The position numbers were made by a program, and so were the translations under genes. From Bacteroidales bacterium (GTDB lineage Bacteria > Bacteroidota > Bacteroidia > Bacteroidales > F082), in contig JAKSMU010000003.1 of assembly GCA_024400455.1 (NCBI GenBank), forward strand, positions 1-64,000: a DNA stretch of 64,000 bases, read 5' to 3'. Shown here in pieces: positions 34,414 to 43,324 of the stretch. Below the pieces are notes generated by a model. It searched no databases. It had not been told where the DNA came from and worked only from the letters and a program-made list of their open reading frames with translations. Each line of letters opens with the position of its first letter. Position 1 is the first letter of the stretch.

Positions 34414-35229
34414 TTATTCTATTGTGTATTCTGCATTCATGGTCATGGTCATAGGCATTTTCAAGCCTTGTTCTTCAATCGTCATGGAGCAGTTGGTCTT
34501 GCTGGTTGTCTTGGTGACGAGACCTGTGGTGCGACTGATGATGATAGTGCCTTCGCCGCTCATATTCATATCCATAGCCATGGTTTCGCTGTCGATGACG
34601 CCTTTTGAAGTCATGCTCAGCGTGATGTTCTTTTTCGAAATCTCCGATACCGTGTAAGTGTTGACGGTCTTAACATCAATGTTGTTGACATTCATTGTGG
34701 TGTCTTGTGTCCATTGGCTTCCGACTTGAATGGCTTCTTCTGGAAGCTGAATGATGATGCCTGTCTGGTAATTGATGCTAGCGTTGATTTCCTCTGATTG
34801 TAAAAGTTCGCCGCGGTTGCTGTAACTCGTTGTGAATTTCTTGCCGATGATTTTGTCAATTTCGCCGGTCGCGCTGGCCAGCATCGGACTGTTGTTTTCA
34901 GGGTGTTCCGAATCGTAGGTGAGTTTCATTCCCATTTGTGTCATGGTCAGCTTGAAAGCATCAATAGATGACGATGTAGTAATTTGGTCGTTATCAACGT
35001 CTTCGATATTAACGCTTTGACGCATCTCTATAGTCTGAGGGACACTCATGTTCATGCCCTGAGCGTTGATGGTCATCAGTTGATTGATTTTGCCGTTCAT
35101 TGTGTAGGATTGGCCTTTTTTCACATTGAGACGAAGGATAACACTATCGTTGCCAGTAGTGAATGACATTGCGATGAATCCCATGAAAACCAACAGGATA
35201 GGTAATGCGATTTTAAAATTTCTTTTCAT
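34414..35229 (-). CDS. DUF6263 family exported protein
   Basis: This protein of 271 residues has a signal segment (FKIALPILLVFMGFIAMSFTTG) and a long mature part of beta-strands rich in Thr, Ser, Asn and Met (LRLNVKKGQSYTMNGKINQLMTINAQGMNMSVPQTIEMRQSVNIEDVDN; SKTNCSMTIEEQGLKMPMTMTMNAEYTIE). This Met/Thr-rich strand pattern with a final NAEYTIE-like strand matches DUF6263, a Bacteroidetes family of unknown function. The gene begins 31 bases after dnaB and precedes rluA, so all three may share a transcript. The start at 35229 follows the signal-peptide logic; the upstream reading overlaps dnaB. Confidence 0.75.
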   Translation of the reverse strand: MKRNFKIALPILLVFMGFIAMSFTTGNDSVILRLNVKKGQSYTMNGKINQLMTINAQGMNMSVPQTIEMRQSVNIEDVDNDQITTSSSIDAFKLTMTQMGMKLTYDSEHPENNSPMLASATGEIDKIIGKKFTTSYSNRGELLQSEEINASINYQTGIIIQLPEEAIQVGSQWTQDTTMNVNNIDVKTVNTYTVSEISKKNITLSMTSKGVIDSETMAMDMNMSGEGTIIISRTTGLVTKTTSKTNCSMTIEEQGLKMPMTMTMNAEYTIE

Positions 35230-35260
35230 GATAAAATGTATTTGATTGTTAATGTTTGCA

Positions 35261-36829
35261 TTAGAATGGAACATCATTGTTTGCCGATGGATTCGGACTT
35301 AATCCGAAGTCGTTGTTGCCTGGGAAATTATCGTCATTGAACGATGAACTGACGATGCGTGTAGCTTGCGGTGCGTCAAAGCCTGGATTGGCGCCCAATT
35401 GACCGTAAGTGCTTTCGCCATCAGCCTGAAACTCCTCAAAACGAGCATATTGGCCGACAAATTTCAATTCGACTTCGCCCAATTTACCGTTACGGTGCTT
35501 GGCGATATCAATGACAGTGTAGCCTTTCGGTTTGTCGTCTTCAACACCTTCCTTGTAATATTCGGGACGATAGATGAACATGACCATGTCGGCATCTTGT
35601 TCGATTGCGCCCGATTCGCGCAAGTCGGAAAGGATAGGTTTCTTTGAACCAGGGCGCTGCTCGACGCTACGGCTTAACTGCGACAAAGCCAATACGGGGA
35701 TTTCCAGTTCCTTAGCCAAACTTTTCAGCGATCTTGAAATGGTACTGATTTCCTGCTCACGGTTGCCTTTGTTTTCGCCTTTTGTGGTCATAAGTTGCAA
35801 GTAATCAATGAAAATCATCTGAATGTCGTGCTGTTGTTTCAGACGGCGGCATTTGGCTCTCAGTTCAAAAATCGACAGCTGAGGCGTGTCATCAATGAAG
35901 ATTGGCGCATCGGTCAATGGCGTGACTTTGGTGTTCAGTTGTTGCCATTCGTATTCCATCAAATCGCCTGAACGGAGTTTGTCAGCGGTAAGTGAAGTTT
36001 CGGTTGAAATAAGACGCGTAACTAACTGAACTGACGACATTTCCAAAGAGAAGAAAGCAATCGGTCGATGGAAATCGACGGCGGCATTGCGTGCCAGATT
36101 CAAGGCGAAAGCGGTTTTACCCATACTTGGACGGGCGGCCAGAATAATCAGATCGGATTTCTGCCAGCCTTGCGTAATGCGGTCCAGTTCGGTGTAGCCC
36201 GACGGAACGCCGCGCAACTTGTTGTCGGCATTTTTTGCGTTCTGGATTTCCTTGATGGCCTTGCTGACCAAATCCTGCATGGAGTCGTAACTGCGGCGCA
36301 GGTTGTTCTCGCCGATTTGGAAAAGGTTATTTTCGGCTTTGTCTAACAAATCGAACACGTCCGTAGTGTCTTCAAATGCATCGTGAATCATCTCGGAAGA
36401 AATCTTAATCAGCTCACGCTGAATGTGTTTCTGCATGATGATACGGGCATGGTATTCGATGTTGGCTGCTGAAACAACGCGGTTGGTCAGTTTCGAGATG
36501 TAATAGGCACCGCCGACCATTTCCAGTTCGCCGCTCATTTTCAGCGCATTGGTGACGGTGAGGATATCAATCGGTTCCGATTTGCCGAACAAATCCTTGA
36601 TGGCTTTGAAAATCTTTTGGTGTTGCTCTTTATAGAAGGCTTCTGGGGTCAGAATGTCGATGACGGCATTCACGGCTTCCTTTTCAAGCATCAAAGCACC
36701 CAACACAACTTCTTCAAGATCAGTTGCTTGCGGCGGTATTCTCCCTTGGTTGTTAAGCAATTGTTCGGGACTCATTAAAGTCCTTTTGGCCATGTCGCCA
36801 AAAGGTTTGCGTGTTGTATCAGTGGGCAT
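35261..36829 (-). CDS. dnaB: Replicative DNA helicase DnaB
   Basis: This protein of 522 residues is the ring helicase that unwinds DNA at the fork. The N-terminal domain (PPQATDLEEVVLGALMLEKEAV, about 20-120) and the RecA-like core with Walker A (AARPSMGKTAFALNLA), Walker B (IQMIFIDYLQLM) and ALSQLSRSVEQRPGSKKPILSDLRESGAIEQDAD are all present, with no intein. The C-terminal tail is Asn, Pro and Asp-rich and probably disordered. I chose the ATG at 36829; a TTG two codons earlier also exists. A -7 box lies at 36852-36860. Confidence 0.98.
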   Translation of the reverse strand: MPTDTTRKPFGDMAKRTLMSPEQLLNNQGRIPPQATDLEEVVLGALMLEKEAVNAVIDILTPEAFYKEQHQKIFKAIKDLFGKSEPIDILTVTNALKMSGELEMVGGAYYISKLTNRVVSAANIEYHARIIMQKHIQRELIKISSEMIHDAFEDTTDVFDLLDKAENNLFQIGENNLRRSYDSMQDLVSKAIKEIQNAKNADNKLRGVPSGYTELDRITQGWQKSDLIILAARPSMGKTAFALNLARNAAVDFHRPIAFFSLEMSSVQLVTRLISTETSLTADKLRSGDLMEYEWQQLNTKVTPLTDAPIFIDDTPQLSIFELRAKCRRLKQQHDIQMIFIDYLQLMTTKGENKGNREQEISTISRSLKSLAKELEIPVLALSQLSRSVEQRPGSKKPILSDLRESGAIEQDADMVMFIYRPEYYKEGVEDDKPKGYTVIDIAKHRNGKLGEVELKFVGQYARFEEFQADGESTYGQLGANPGFDAPQATRIVSSSFNDDNFPGNNDFGLSPNPSANNDVPF

Positions 36830-36851
36830 TTTCAATTTCTTTTGTCAGACT

Positions 36852-36860
36852 GCAAAAATA
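36852..36860 (-). promoter_or_regulatory. -7 promoter box for dnaB
   Basis: TATTTTTGC on the minus strand, 22 bases before the ATG at 36829. Confidence 0.7.
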
Positions 36861-36906
36861 CGAATAAAAACCGACCTCGCTTTTGCGGATTGGAGGAAGT
36901 TTTCAA

Positions 36907-38313
36907 CTATTTGAAAAATTGTTGATATGTTTTTGCAACTATCACGTTTTCAGTTATTAAATCATCTTTTGCCTGTTGATAACTTATCAAGTCGTTGCTG
37001 AGGGCTTCCATGAGGATGCGGCTGTGTTCAAACAGTTTTTCCTCTGGAAACAAGGCTTCTGCGACATGTTGCAAAGTAAATCCGGCCTTGATGGAAGGAT
37101 GGTAGAAACTGCTTTGTTGCATGACATCGAAAAGGTTGAAGATGCGGTAGCCGACCTCCTTATTTTGGATAATTTCATGACGTAACAGAACAGTTGACAA
37201 ATTTTGTGGTGTAAAACAGACGATTTGCTCGTAGTGTGATAATTTATCTATCAAGATGCCAATGGACTCGCGCCATTTTGAATGATCTTCGAAACAATCC
37301 CAAATGAAACATCCATTGTCCTCATTTTCGCCTTGTAGGGCGAATGCCAAAATCATTTCCTGATAAGGCTTTGTACCGTCGATTTCGGGTATGGCAGGAC
37401 GATATAGCAACAGATTCAAATATGCAAGCGAATGAGGTTTCGGATTAGGCGAAAGCGAGAAAAGCGTCTTGAAATCAACGTAATAGGTTCCGTTTCGCAA
37501 GGCTTCGATTTGATGCGCTTCCAACGAATTCGGTTCAAGTTGTGCAAGCATCTTCTGGTTGGAATTCGTACCGTTGAAATAGAGAGAAAAAAGTTGCTCA
37601 TCACCGATAGCGTTGGTGTAAAGGAAACTGTCTTTCGGAATGAGTTTCCAACAATGGCCAAGGAAATCGCATGTGTAAGGATTATGGCATTGCGTGCCGA
37701 TATTAATTATAGGAGCATGGGGGAGAGCCACCACGTTTTTCAGTCTTGCGACATTTTTTGCGACATAGTCCTCGCGTTCCTTTACAAAATCAATAACTGA
37801 TTCTAATTTAAATAGTTGCTTAATATCAATTAAACCATTTCTTTCATAGTCACCATTGATATACATCAACATAAAATCGCTGAGCGGAACCTGACAGCCG
37901 TGCAGGACATAATATTGCAGCGCGGCATCATTATAATAGGTGTCGCTAAGCGCCATCGAACTTTTCACTTCAACGGCCAGCCATTTGTCGCCATCGCGCA
38001 CAAGCATATCCAACATAATGAGCGTATCATTATATTGAAATACAGCCTCATACATGACGTTAATTTCAGTATTGCTTAAATTATCCCAAGTCTCTTGGAT
38101 TTTCTTAGGAAATTGTGATGGCGATGTCGGACTCATGTCGATTCCGCCTGGAAAATATTCGTGGGCCAGGATGCCTACATCAGTGCCACGCTGAAACTTA
38201 GCACGTTGCTCGATGCTGAGTTTGTCGCGCAGATAAGGGTGCTTTTTCTGCATGTAGAGCGCTTTTTCGCATTGCAAACCCTTGATATATGTTGATTTAG
38301 AAAGTATGTGCAT
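36907..38313 (-). CDS. DUF2779 family Cas4/AddB-like nuclease
   Basis: This protein of 468 residues has the layout of PF11074. Near the N-terminus is SKSTYIKGLQCEKALYM with the first Cys, then a PD-(D/E)XK core (LIMLDMLVRDGDKWLAVEVKSS, with D, E and K in order, about residues 93-117) and a three-Cys cluster at CHNPYTCDFLGHCW (about 207-220). Together these resemble the Fe-S nuclease of Cas4 and AddB, so DNA end processing is likely. The C-terminal half is an RNase H-like region of the family. It is next to IVP 2 and a PolB-type exonuclease on the same strand; a repair or defence link between these is possible but unproven. Confidence 0.85.
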   Translation of the reverse strand: MHILSKSTYIKGLQCEKALYMQKKHPYLRDKLSIEQRAKFQRGTDVGILAHEYFPGGIDMSPTSPSQFPKKIQETWDNLSNTEINVMYEAVFQYNDTLIMLDMLVRDGDKWLAVEVKSSMALSDTYYNDAALQYYVLHGCQVPLSDFMLMYINGDYERNGLIDIKQLFKLESVIDFVKEREDYVAKNVARLKNVVALPHAPIINIGTQCHNPYTCDFLGHCWKLIPKDSFLYTNAIGDEQLFSLYFNGTNSNQKMLAQLEPNSLEAHQIEALRNGTYYVDFKTLFSLSPNPKPHSLAYLNLLLYRPAIPEIDGTKPYQEMILAFALQGENEDNGCFIWDCFEDHSKWRESIGILIDKLSHYEQIVCFTPQNLSTVLLRHEIIQNKEVGYRIFNLFDVMQQSSFYHPSIKAGFTLQHVAEALFPEEKLFEHSRILMEALSNDLISYQQAKDDLITENVIVAKTYQQFFK

Positions 38314-38317
38314 TTTT

Positions 38318-38359
38318 GGAGTGGAAAGTTGAAAGTGAAAAGTGAAAAGTTGGAAGTTT
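38318..38359. repeat. Left GGAAAGT-type repeats flanking IVP gene 2
   Basis: A run of related 7-8 base words (GTGGAAAGT, TGAAAGTG, AAAAGTG, AAAAGTTGGAAGTTT) lies just after the IVP stop. Its words are the reverse complement of those in the tandem repeats on the other side (AAACTTCCCACTTTCCAC). Confidence 0.7.
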
Positions 38360-38711
38360 ATTGTTTGCCTCCTGCTGTCTTAATAGATGCAGTTAAGAGT
38401 GCTATGACTTCTTTTAGAGGTTCGTTCATCATCGTAAATTCCTGATGTGTAATGATGTTTGTCTCCACAAACAATTCAAGCCAAAATTGAGTTTCGTCTG
38501 CTTCTTTTAGGGCAATACTGAGTTTATGAATGAAATCGGGTTTGCTTTGGGCATTTTTGCTTTCTCTGGTATTGGCACCAATACTTGTACCACTTCGGAG
38601 AATTTGGTCGCCTAATGTATACTCTTTTCTTGGAATCATAATATCCTTATAAAATCTCACGATTTTTACTGCAAAAGCTTTGCTTTTATCCTGCAATGGA
38701 CTCTGTCCCAT
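38358..38711 (-). CDS. Four-helix-bundle protein (IVP family, IVP 2)
   Basis: This protein of 117 residues has the S23/IVP pattern: FAVKIVRFYKDIM, LGDQILRSGTSIGANTRESKNAQS, FIHKLSIALKEADETQFWLELF and a C-terminal helix LKEVIALLTASIKTAGG. It belongs to the same family as IVP 1 but only distantly. As at IVP 1, the gene is edged by low-complexity repeats, here AGTGGAAAGT words on the left and 54-base tandem repeats on the right in inverse orientation. It separates the DUF2779 nuclease gene from the PolB-type exonuclease gene. A mobile origin is suspected. Confidence 0.9.
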   Translation of the reverse strand: MGQSPLQDKSKAFAVKIVRFYKDIMIPRKEYTLGDQILRSGTSIGANTRESKNAQSKPDFIHKLSIALKEADETQFWLELFVETNIITHQEFTMMNEPLKEVIALLTASIKTAGGKQ

Positions 38712-38752
38712 ATTTTTATATTTTTGAGTAGTACTACTTTAATTTATGATTA

Positions 38753-38893
38753 GTTTTCCGCTGAAAAACTTCCCACTTTCCACTTCAAAGTCCGTGTCCA
38801 GCCAAAGTTTTCCACTAAAAAACTTCCCACTTTCCACTTCAAAGTCCGTGTCCAGCCAAAGTTTTCCACTTAAAAACTTCCCACTTTCCACTT
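38753..38893. repeat. 54-base tandem repeat, 2.6 copies, right of IVP gene 2
   Basis: Units begin at 38753, 38807 and 38861 with GTTTTCC and contain AAACTTCCCACTTTCCACTT and CCGTGTCCAGCC. The copies are almost identical. The region is open in one frame but reads as a repeat (FPLKNFPLSTSKSVSSQS), so it is not treated as a gene. It is not CRISPR-like because the whole unit, not just a repeat part, is conserved. Confidence 0.9.
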
Positions 38894-38896
38894 TAT

Positions 38897-39598
38897 TCAG
38901 CAATAATCAATTTTATCTTCCTCAATAAGAGGCAAATAGTTGTAGCGGCGCATGAGTTGGGCGATGGCGAGGACATCCTTCTGGCAATAGGTGCGGATGC
39001 GTTCCAAATCGTTTTCCTGCCAATACACGCGACCGACCTCACTGCCGTTGATGTCGTCTTTCGGTGTCGGAATGTCGAGGATGGCACAGAGCAAATCCAA
39101 GGAAGTCATGGCTTTATAGTCGCCGAATTTCCAAAGCTCCATGGTGTCGATGAAGTTGGTCTCCCAAGGTTTCTTGCCGGCCACTTGCAAGGCGCGCGGA
39201 ACGACTACGCCGTTGACAATCATTCGTCTGGCGATGTATGGGAAATCGAATTCCTTTCCGTTGTGGGCGCAAAGCTGCGATTCGGGGAAGTCGTAGAAAC
39301 GGTTCAGCAGGTTGGCGAAATCAATCAGCAATTTTTTCTCGTCGTGGCTGTAGAACGATTTCAGACGGAAGCGGTCGCCGTTGAAGAAACCGACTGATAT
39401 GCAGATGATTTTGCCAAATTCGGCATAAATGCCAGCGCGTTCATACATTTCGGCAGGCGTGGTTTCTTCGCCGGGTTTCAGCAGGTGGGATGTCTTTTTG
39501 TCCCAAAGTTTTTGCATTCTTTCGCTCAGGTCTTCGTAACTTTTTTGTTGCGAAACGGTCTCAATGTCAAGGAATAGGATTTTTGAAAAGTCAATCAT
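38897..39598 (-). CDS. PolB-type 3'-5' exonuclease
   Basis: This protein of 233 residues is a DEDD exonuclease of the DNA_pol_B_exo2 family. FLDIETVSQQ carries the first Asp-Glu pair, CAHNGKEFDFPYIARRM the second Asp, and YCQKDVLAIAQLM the last Asp with its preceding Tyr (DEDDy). It is a stand-alone trimming nuclease rather than a polymerase. It ends next to the IVP 2 repeats and is divergent from the aspartic protease gene. Confidence 0.92.
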   Translation of the reverse strand: MIDFSKILFLDIETVSQQKSYEDLSERMQKLWDKKTSHLLKPGEETTPAEMYERAGIYAEFGKIICISVGFFNGDRFRLKSFYSHDEKKLLIDFANLLNRFYDFPESQLCAHNGKEFDFPYIARRMIVNGVVVPRALQVAGKKPWETNFIDTMELWKFGDYKAMTSLDLLCAILDIPTPKDDINGSEVGRVYWQENDLERIRTYCQKDVLAIAQLMRRYNYLPLIEEDKIDYC

Positions 39599-39663
39599 AG
39601 TGGTTAGTTTTAATTGTCGGGGTCAAAATTAAGCAAAAGGATGGAACGATGGAAATTTATTCT

Positions 39664-39672
39664 TAATTTTGC
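39664..39672 (+). promoter_or_regulatory. -7 promoter box for the aspartic protease gene
   Basis: TAATTTTGC, 18 bases before the ATG at 39691. Confidence 0.65.
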
Positions 39673-39690
39673 CCAATAAAATTCTTCATT

Positions 39691-40860
39691 ATGATTAAAA
39701 GGCATTACATCTTATTGACATTCATTGTTTTGACAATGTTTTCGTCTTGCAAATTGGATTATATTAAATACATCAAGCATCAAAAGGATATTCATACGGA
39801 TAATGACGGTTTTTCGTGCGATGCTAACAAACCTGATACGGTTCCGTTTGTCCTCAGTAGCGGCAAAATCCTATTTGAAGCTGAAATTGATGGCAAAAAG
39901 GACACTGTGCAGTTCGACACTGGCTGCACAATAGCTATGGTAGAAACGGTTTCGGAGTCGCAACGTCCTGATGTCGAGTTCTTTCAGGTGCCTGTATATA
40001 CGGTGAATCGCTCAAAATTGGAAATGGCGACCGTGCCGGTCAAGTATTCGTTTGCTAATTGCGAAATTCAATATACACGTTCAATTGTCTTGATGAACGA
40101 TGTTCCTTATTGCGATAAAGAACTCAGTTTCAAGGATATGTATCCTATTGTCGGAACGTATGGCCTATTCTGGAGACGTTTAAAATTGGATTTTACAAAC
40201 AGCTGTTTAAGAATTATCTGTCATCATCAGGATTCTATTGATTTGACTGGTTATCAAGAAGTAAAGTGTAAATATATGTTGCTTTCAAACGCTTTGAAAA
40301 TCTATCTGACCATTGATGGCGAGGAACATGAATGTCTTTTCGATACGGGGAACGAATCGGGGTTCATTATTTTAAAGGACAAAAAACGTATCAAGGGAAA
40401 CCGTCAAGATGACCTACATTATGAAGGTTCTTTTGCCAAGTCTCTTTCGGGTGCTTCTGATTCCCAGCGGTTTTGCACGAAACTTGGGGAAGAAGTTATA
40501 ATGGGAGACTATCAATGCAAGGATAATGTGATGTATGTGCCTGATATGTCTTTCGATAACGTTGGCATAGGTTTTATTTCGCGTTTCGATTGGGTGCTTG
40601 ATCCGTACCACGACAAGGCTTATTTCAAACCCCGTAACATCGATTTGGAACAACTGAACATTTATCCTTATAAACTTACTACGGTTGGCGCCGAAATTAA
40701 GATTGCAAACCGTTGCCTTTCAATGAATCCGAGATTTGAGGTTGGCGATGTCATTAAATCCGTTGACGGTGAGGAAATTACCGAGGAAAACATTTGCCAT
40801 TATTACGAATTGCTGAGAGAGACGAAAGACTGGTCGGCATTTGATATTCAGGTGAAATGA
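39691..40860 (+). CDS. Lipoprotein with two retropepsin-like motifs and a PDZ domain
   Basis: This protein of 389 residues has a lipobox (MFSSCKLDY) and two aspartic-protease half-motifs: VQFDTGCTIAMVE (Asp near 76) and CLFDTGNESGFIIL (Asp near 218). A pepsin-like single-chain arrangement of two retropepsin lobes is therefore suggested, although the second motif has weaker flanking. A C-terminal PDZ-like segment (NPRFEVGDVIKSVDGEEI, about 350-370) follows. Related Bacteroidetes proteins are annotated as aspartyl protease family proteins. The substrate is unknown. The stop overlaps the next gene by ATGA, suggesting coupling. Confidence 0.82.
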   Translation: MIKRHYILLTFIVLTMFSSCKLDYIKYIKHQKDIHTDNDGFSCDANKPDTVPFVLSSGKILFEAEIDGKKDTVQFDTGCTIAMVETVSESQRPDVEFFQVPVYTVNRSKLEMATVPVKYSFANCEIQYTRSIVLMNDVPYCDKELSFKDMYPIVGTYGLFWRRLKLDFTNSCLRIICHHQDSIDLTGYQEVKCKYMLLSNALKIYLTIDGEEHECLFDTGNESGFIILKDKKRIKGNRQDDLHYEGSFAKSLSGASDSQRFCTKLGEEVIMGDYQCKDNVMYVPDMSFDNVGIGFISRFDWVLDPYHDKAYFKPRNIDLEQLNIYPYKLTTVGAEIKIANRCLSMNPRFEVGDVIKSVDGEEITEENICHYYELLRETKDWSAFDIQVK

Positions 40861-41156
40861 TTGACACTTCAAAAGCCATATTGACCGAGGAAAACACCCG
40901 CATTGTTGACTCTTGCGAGGTGAAAAGCAAAGAGGAAATGATGGATTATTTGACCCAATTGCGTGAAAATACTTCGCCAGAGATGGCTATCAATCAGCGA
41001 AGTGTGAAGTCATTGGTGGCTGAATGGCGCGCACACAATCTTTTCTACGGACTTCATGTGTTCCGATGCCGCACTCACGATGTCGATTTGGAACGGCATC
41101 AAAGCTGGTGGCGCGAGGCGTTTTGCCGCGTGGTCAGCTTCTTTTATTTTTGGTGA
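40857..41156 (+). CDS. Small protein of unknown function
   Basis: This 99-residue protein has no signal peptide. It has a charged N-terminal half, the phrase SLVAEWRAHNLFYGLHVFRCRTHDVDLE and a Trp/Phe-rich tail (WWREAFCRVVSFFYFW). I recall similar short proteins in Bacteroidetes and Firmicutes but no defined function. Its ATG overlaps the stop of the protease gene, so the two are probably translated together. A palindrome of the AGAGACGTAGC family follows at 41165. Confidence 0.6.
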   Translation: MIDTSKAILTEENTRIVDSCEVKSKEEMMDYLTQLRENTSPEMAINQRSVKSLVAEWRAHNLFYGLHVFRCRTHDVDLERHQSWWREAFCRVVSFFYFW

Positions 41157-41164
41157 ATTGAATA

Positions 41165-41195
41165 TGTAGAGACGTAGCTTGCTATGTCTCTACTG
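41165..41195. repeat. AGAGACGTAGC-family palindrome
   Basis: TAGAGACGTAGC and GCTATGTCTCTA form a nearly perfect hairpin between convergent genes. It is the same family as the elements at 20475-20590 and 43575-43605. Confidence 0.8.
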
Positions 41196-41198
41196 CAA

Positions 41199-43166
41199 TT
41201 ATCTGAGCTGGAAGTTGACAGGAAGTATGTAACTCACCCTGACTTTTTTTCCGTCTTTTTCCCCGGGCTTCCATTTCGGCATTGCTTTCACAACCCTGTA
41301 GGCTTCCTGGTCGCAACTTGATCCTATGCCTTTTAGAATCCCGACATTGGAAATGCTTCCGTCTGGTTCGACTACGAAAGTAACAAATACGCGCCCCGAA
41401 ATGCCTTTTTGCCGTGCTATATCAGGGTATCTGACATTCATTGCTATGTATTCAAGCAACTTCATTTCACCACCGGGAAATTCGGGCATCATGTCTGCTT
41501 CAGAGTTTTTTCTGTTGGTTTTGTCATACTTATAGATTAGTTCAGGAAGGCGGTTGGTCTCGATAAACAAGGAATCGTAATGGGCGACGAGTTTCTTGTA
41601 AGTTTCATTTTCGCGGATCGGGTCGAGGTCGGAATCGGTCTTCATTTCGTTCATCTTCAATAAACCGTTTTTGAAAGCATCCTCAAGGAACGCAACGGCC
41701 TTGTTTTCGTCTCCGAGGCGTGCATATATACAGGCGGCATTGTAGAGCGCGATTTTGTCATTCGGATTTTTAATGAGCATGTCGTTCAGCATCTGTTCTG
41801 CTTTTTCAGTCTCGCCGAGGTGCAGATAGGCAAACATCAAGGAGGTGGAAGTGGCTTTTCCTTTCTCAAGTTCAACGACTTTTTCAAAATCAGCTTTGGC
41901 CGCATCGAGTTGTCCGTATTTTTGGCAAATTAATCCTCGCTCGAAATAGGCATCGGCCATGTCGGGATTCATCGAGATTGCTTTGGTGAAATGGTTTAGG
42001 GCTTTCCCGTATTGCTTGTTTCTTGATTCGTAATATCCTGAGTAATAGTAGGATTTTTCGTTGTTAGGCTCGGCTTTTATGAGACGCTCTGCATCTGAAG
42101 CGGCAGCTTGGAGGTGACCAAGTTGAAGGTTTATCTTTGCTTTTTGGAGTGTCAGGTTGAAATCTGTCGTGTCGTTTCTCCAGCCGTTTTCAGCGTAATA
42201 TTTTGCGGCCACAAAATTGTCCATTTCCAAATAACATTTTGACAATAAATAATAATATGTTTTGTCATCATTTTGACAAAGGAGTTTCCCGTATTTTTCG
42301 ATTGCTTTTGTGTAATGTCCGGTGATTTCGTTAAAAATCCCTTGGTAATAGCAAGGGATACTGCCTTTGTGTGATTCAAATGTTGAGTCAACGATGTGAT
42401 ATGCCGAATCTGCCAATACTCCAAATAACAAATCTTTCGCCTTGCTGTTGTTTTTATCGATTATTAAAGCTGAGGCAATGTAGGCAGCTGCATTTTTGTA
42501 TTGCCATTGCTGGGTGTATGCCTTCGCCCTATATGCGTACGCGTCAGGGCATTTCTCATCGAATTGTTCTATCACATTGCCGTATTTTTCTATTGCTTTC
42601 GGGATGTCGCCTTTGGCAAGTTCGATGTGTCCGAGACCCAAAAGGCTTTGAACGTTTTCGCGGTCATATTGAAGAGCTTGGTTGAAATCTTTTTCCGCTG
42701 AATCGAAATCGTTCATTTTCAGATAAAGGTATCCTCTTCCTTCATAGCCGAGCGGGTCTTTGCGATTGGCTTCTAGGACTTTTGAAAACGAGCGAAAGGC
42801 TTCATCGTAGTCGCCTAATCCGGTTTGCGCTTTCCCTTCATAGTAATGAATGAGATTCTTGAAATATGAATCAGAGGCGGGAATTTTTCCGATGATAGTG
42901 TCGAAAATGCCCAATGCTTTGGCGTATTTCCCTTTGCTGCACTCAATTATGCCAAGGTAGGTCTGCGAATAGACGTTTTCAGGGTTTTCCTTTAGGTCGC
43001 GGTGAAAATACTCGAGCGAAATGTCATCTTTGTTTTGCTGGAATGCTTCGACTCCTAAACGGTAATAAAAGGTGTCGGGACGTTTTGCTTTTTGAGCGAA
43101 AGAATCGGTTGTCAATGCAAAAAATAGCGAAGCGCTAATAAGCAGGATTTTGTGAAAGTTCATCAT
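41199..43166 (-). CDS. TPR protein with C-terminal TonB-like domain
   Basis: This exported protein of 655 residues has a signal (ILLISASLFFALTTDSFAQ), about 13 TPR units (about 30-500) and a C-terminal TonB domain (EFPGGEMKLLEYIAMNVRYPDIARQKGISGRVFVTFVVEPDGSISNVGIL; about 555-655). The TPR region reads as classic 34-residue repeats such as ADAYFERGLICQKYGQLDAAKADFEKVVEL. It is probably a periplasmic scaffold; the TonB domain here lacks the usual membrane anchor and Pro-rich linker, so it is unlikely to be a true energy transducer. The promoter box is at 43187-43195. Confidence 0.9.
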   Translation of the reverse strand: MMNFHKILLISASLFFALTTDSFAQKAKRPDTFYYRLGVEAFQQNKDDISLEYFHRDLKENPENVYSQTYLGIIECSKGKYAKALGIFDTIIGKIPASDSYFKNLIHYYEGKAQTGLGDYDEAFRSFSKVLEANRKDPLGYEGRGYLYLKMNDFDSAEKDFNQALQYDRENVQSLLGLGHIELAKGDIPKAIEKYGNVIEQFDEKCPDAYAYRAKAYTQQWQYKNAAAYIASALIIDKNNSKAKDLLFGVLADSAYHIVDSTFESHKGSIPCYYQGIFNEITGHYTKAIEKYGKLLCQNDDKTYYYLLSKCYLEMDNFVAAKYYAENGWRNDTTDFNLTLQKAKINLQLGHLQAAASDAERLIKAEPNNEKSYYYSGYYESRNKQYGKALNHFTKAISMNPDMADAYFERGLICQKYGQLDAAKADFEKVVELEKGKATSTSLMFAYLHLGETEKAEQMLNDMLIKNPNDKIALYNAACIYARLGDENKAVAFLEDAFKNGLLKMNEMKTDSDLDPIRENETYKKLVAHYDSLFIETNRLPELIYKYDKTNRKNSEADMMPEFPGGEMKLLEYIAMNVRYPDIARQKGISGRVFVTFVVEPDGSISNVGILKGIGSSCDQEAYRVVKAMPKWKPGEKDGKKVRVSYILPVNFQLR

Positions 43167-43186
43167 AACTGTATTTGTTTAGTCTT

Positions 43187-43195
43187 GCAAATATA
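43187..43195 (-). promoter_or_regulatory. -7 promoter box for the TPR-TonB gene
   Basis: TATATTTGC on the minus strand, about 20 bases before the ATG. Confidence 0.65.
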
Positions 43196-43324
43196 GTTTT
43201 TTGAACTGTTGATTCGACAAATTGCCGAATTTTTTTGGGGGTAGGTAGGTGAGTGAAATTAGGGCAATTATATACTTTTTGACCTTATCATACATCAATA
43301 ATAGTGTAAATCAAACTGAATTAG

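Noticed and set aside
38746..38928. Open frame across the 54-base tandem repeats
   Set aside because: Its translation is only the tandem repeat, with no start signal; it is treated as a repeat, not a gene.
36907..39598. Defence island made of the DUF2779 nuclease, IVP 2 and PolB-type exonuclease
   Set aside because: Both nucleases are widespread housekeeping-type genes with dnaB close by; nothing else here resembles a defence system.
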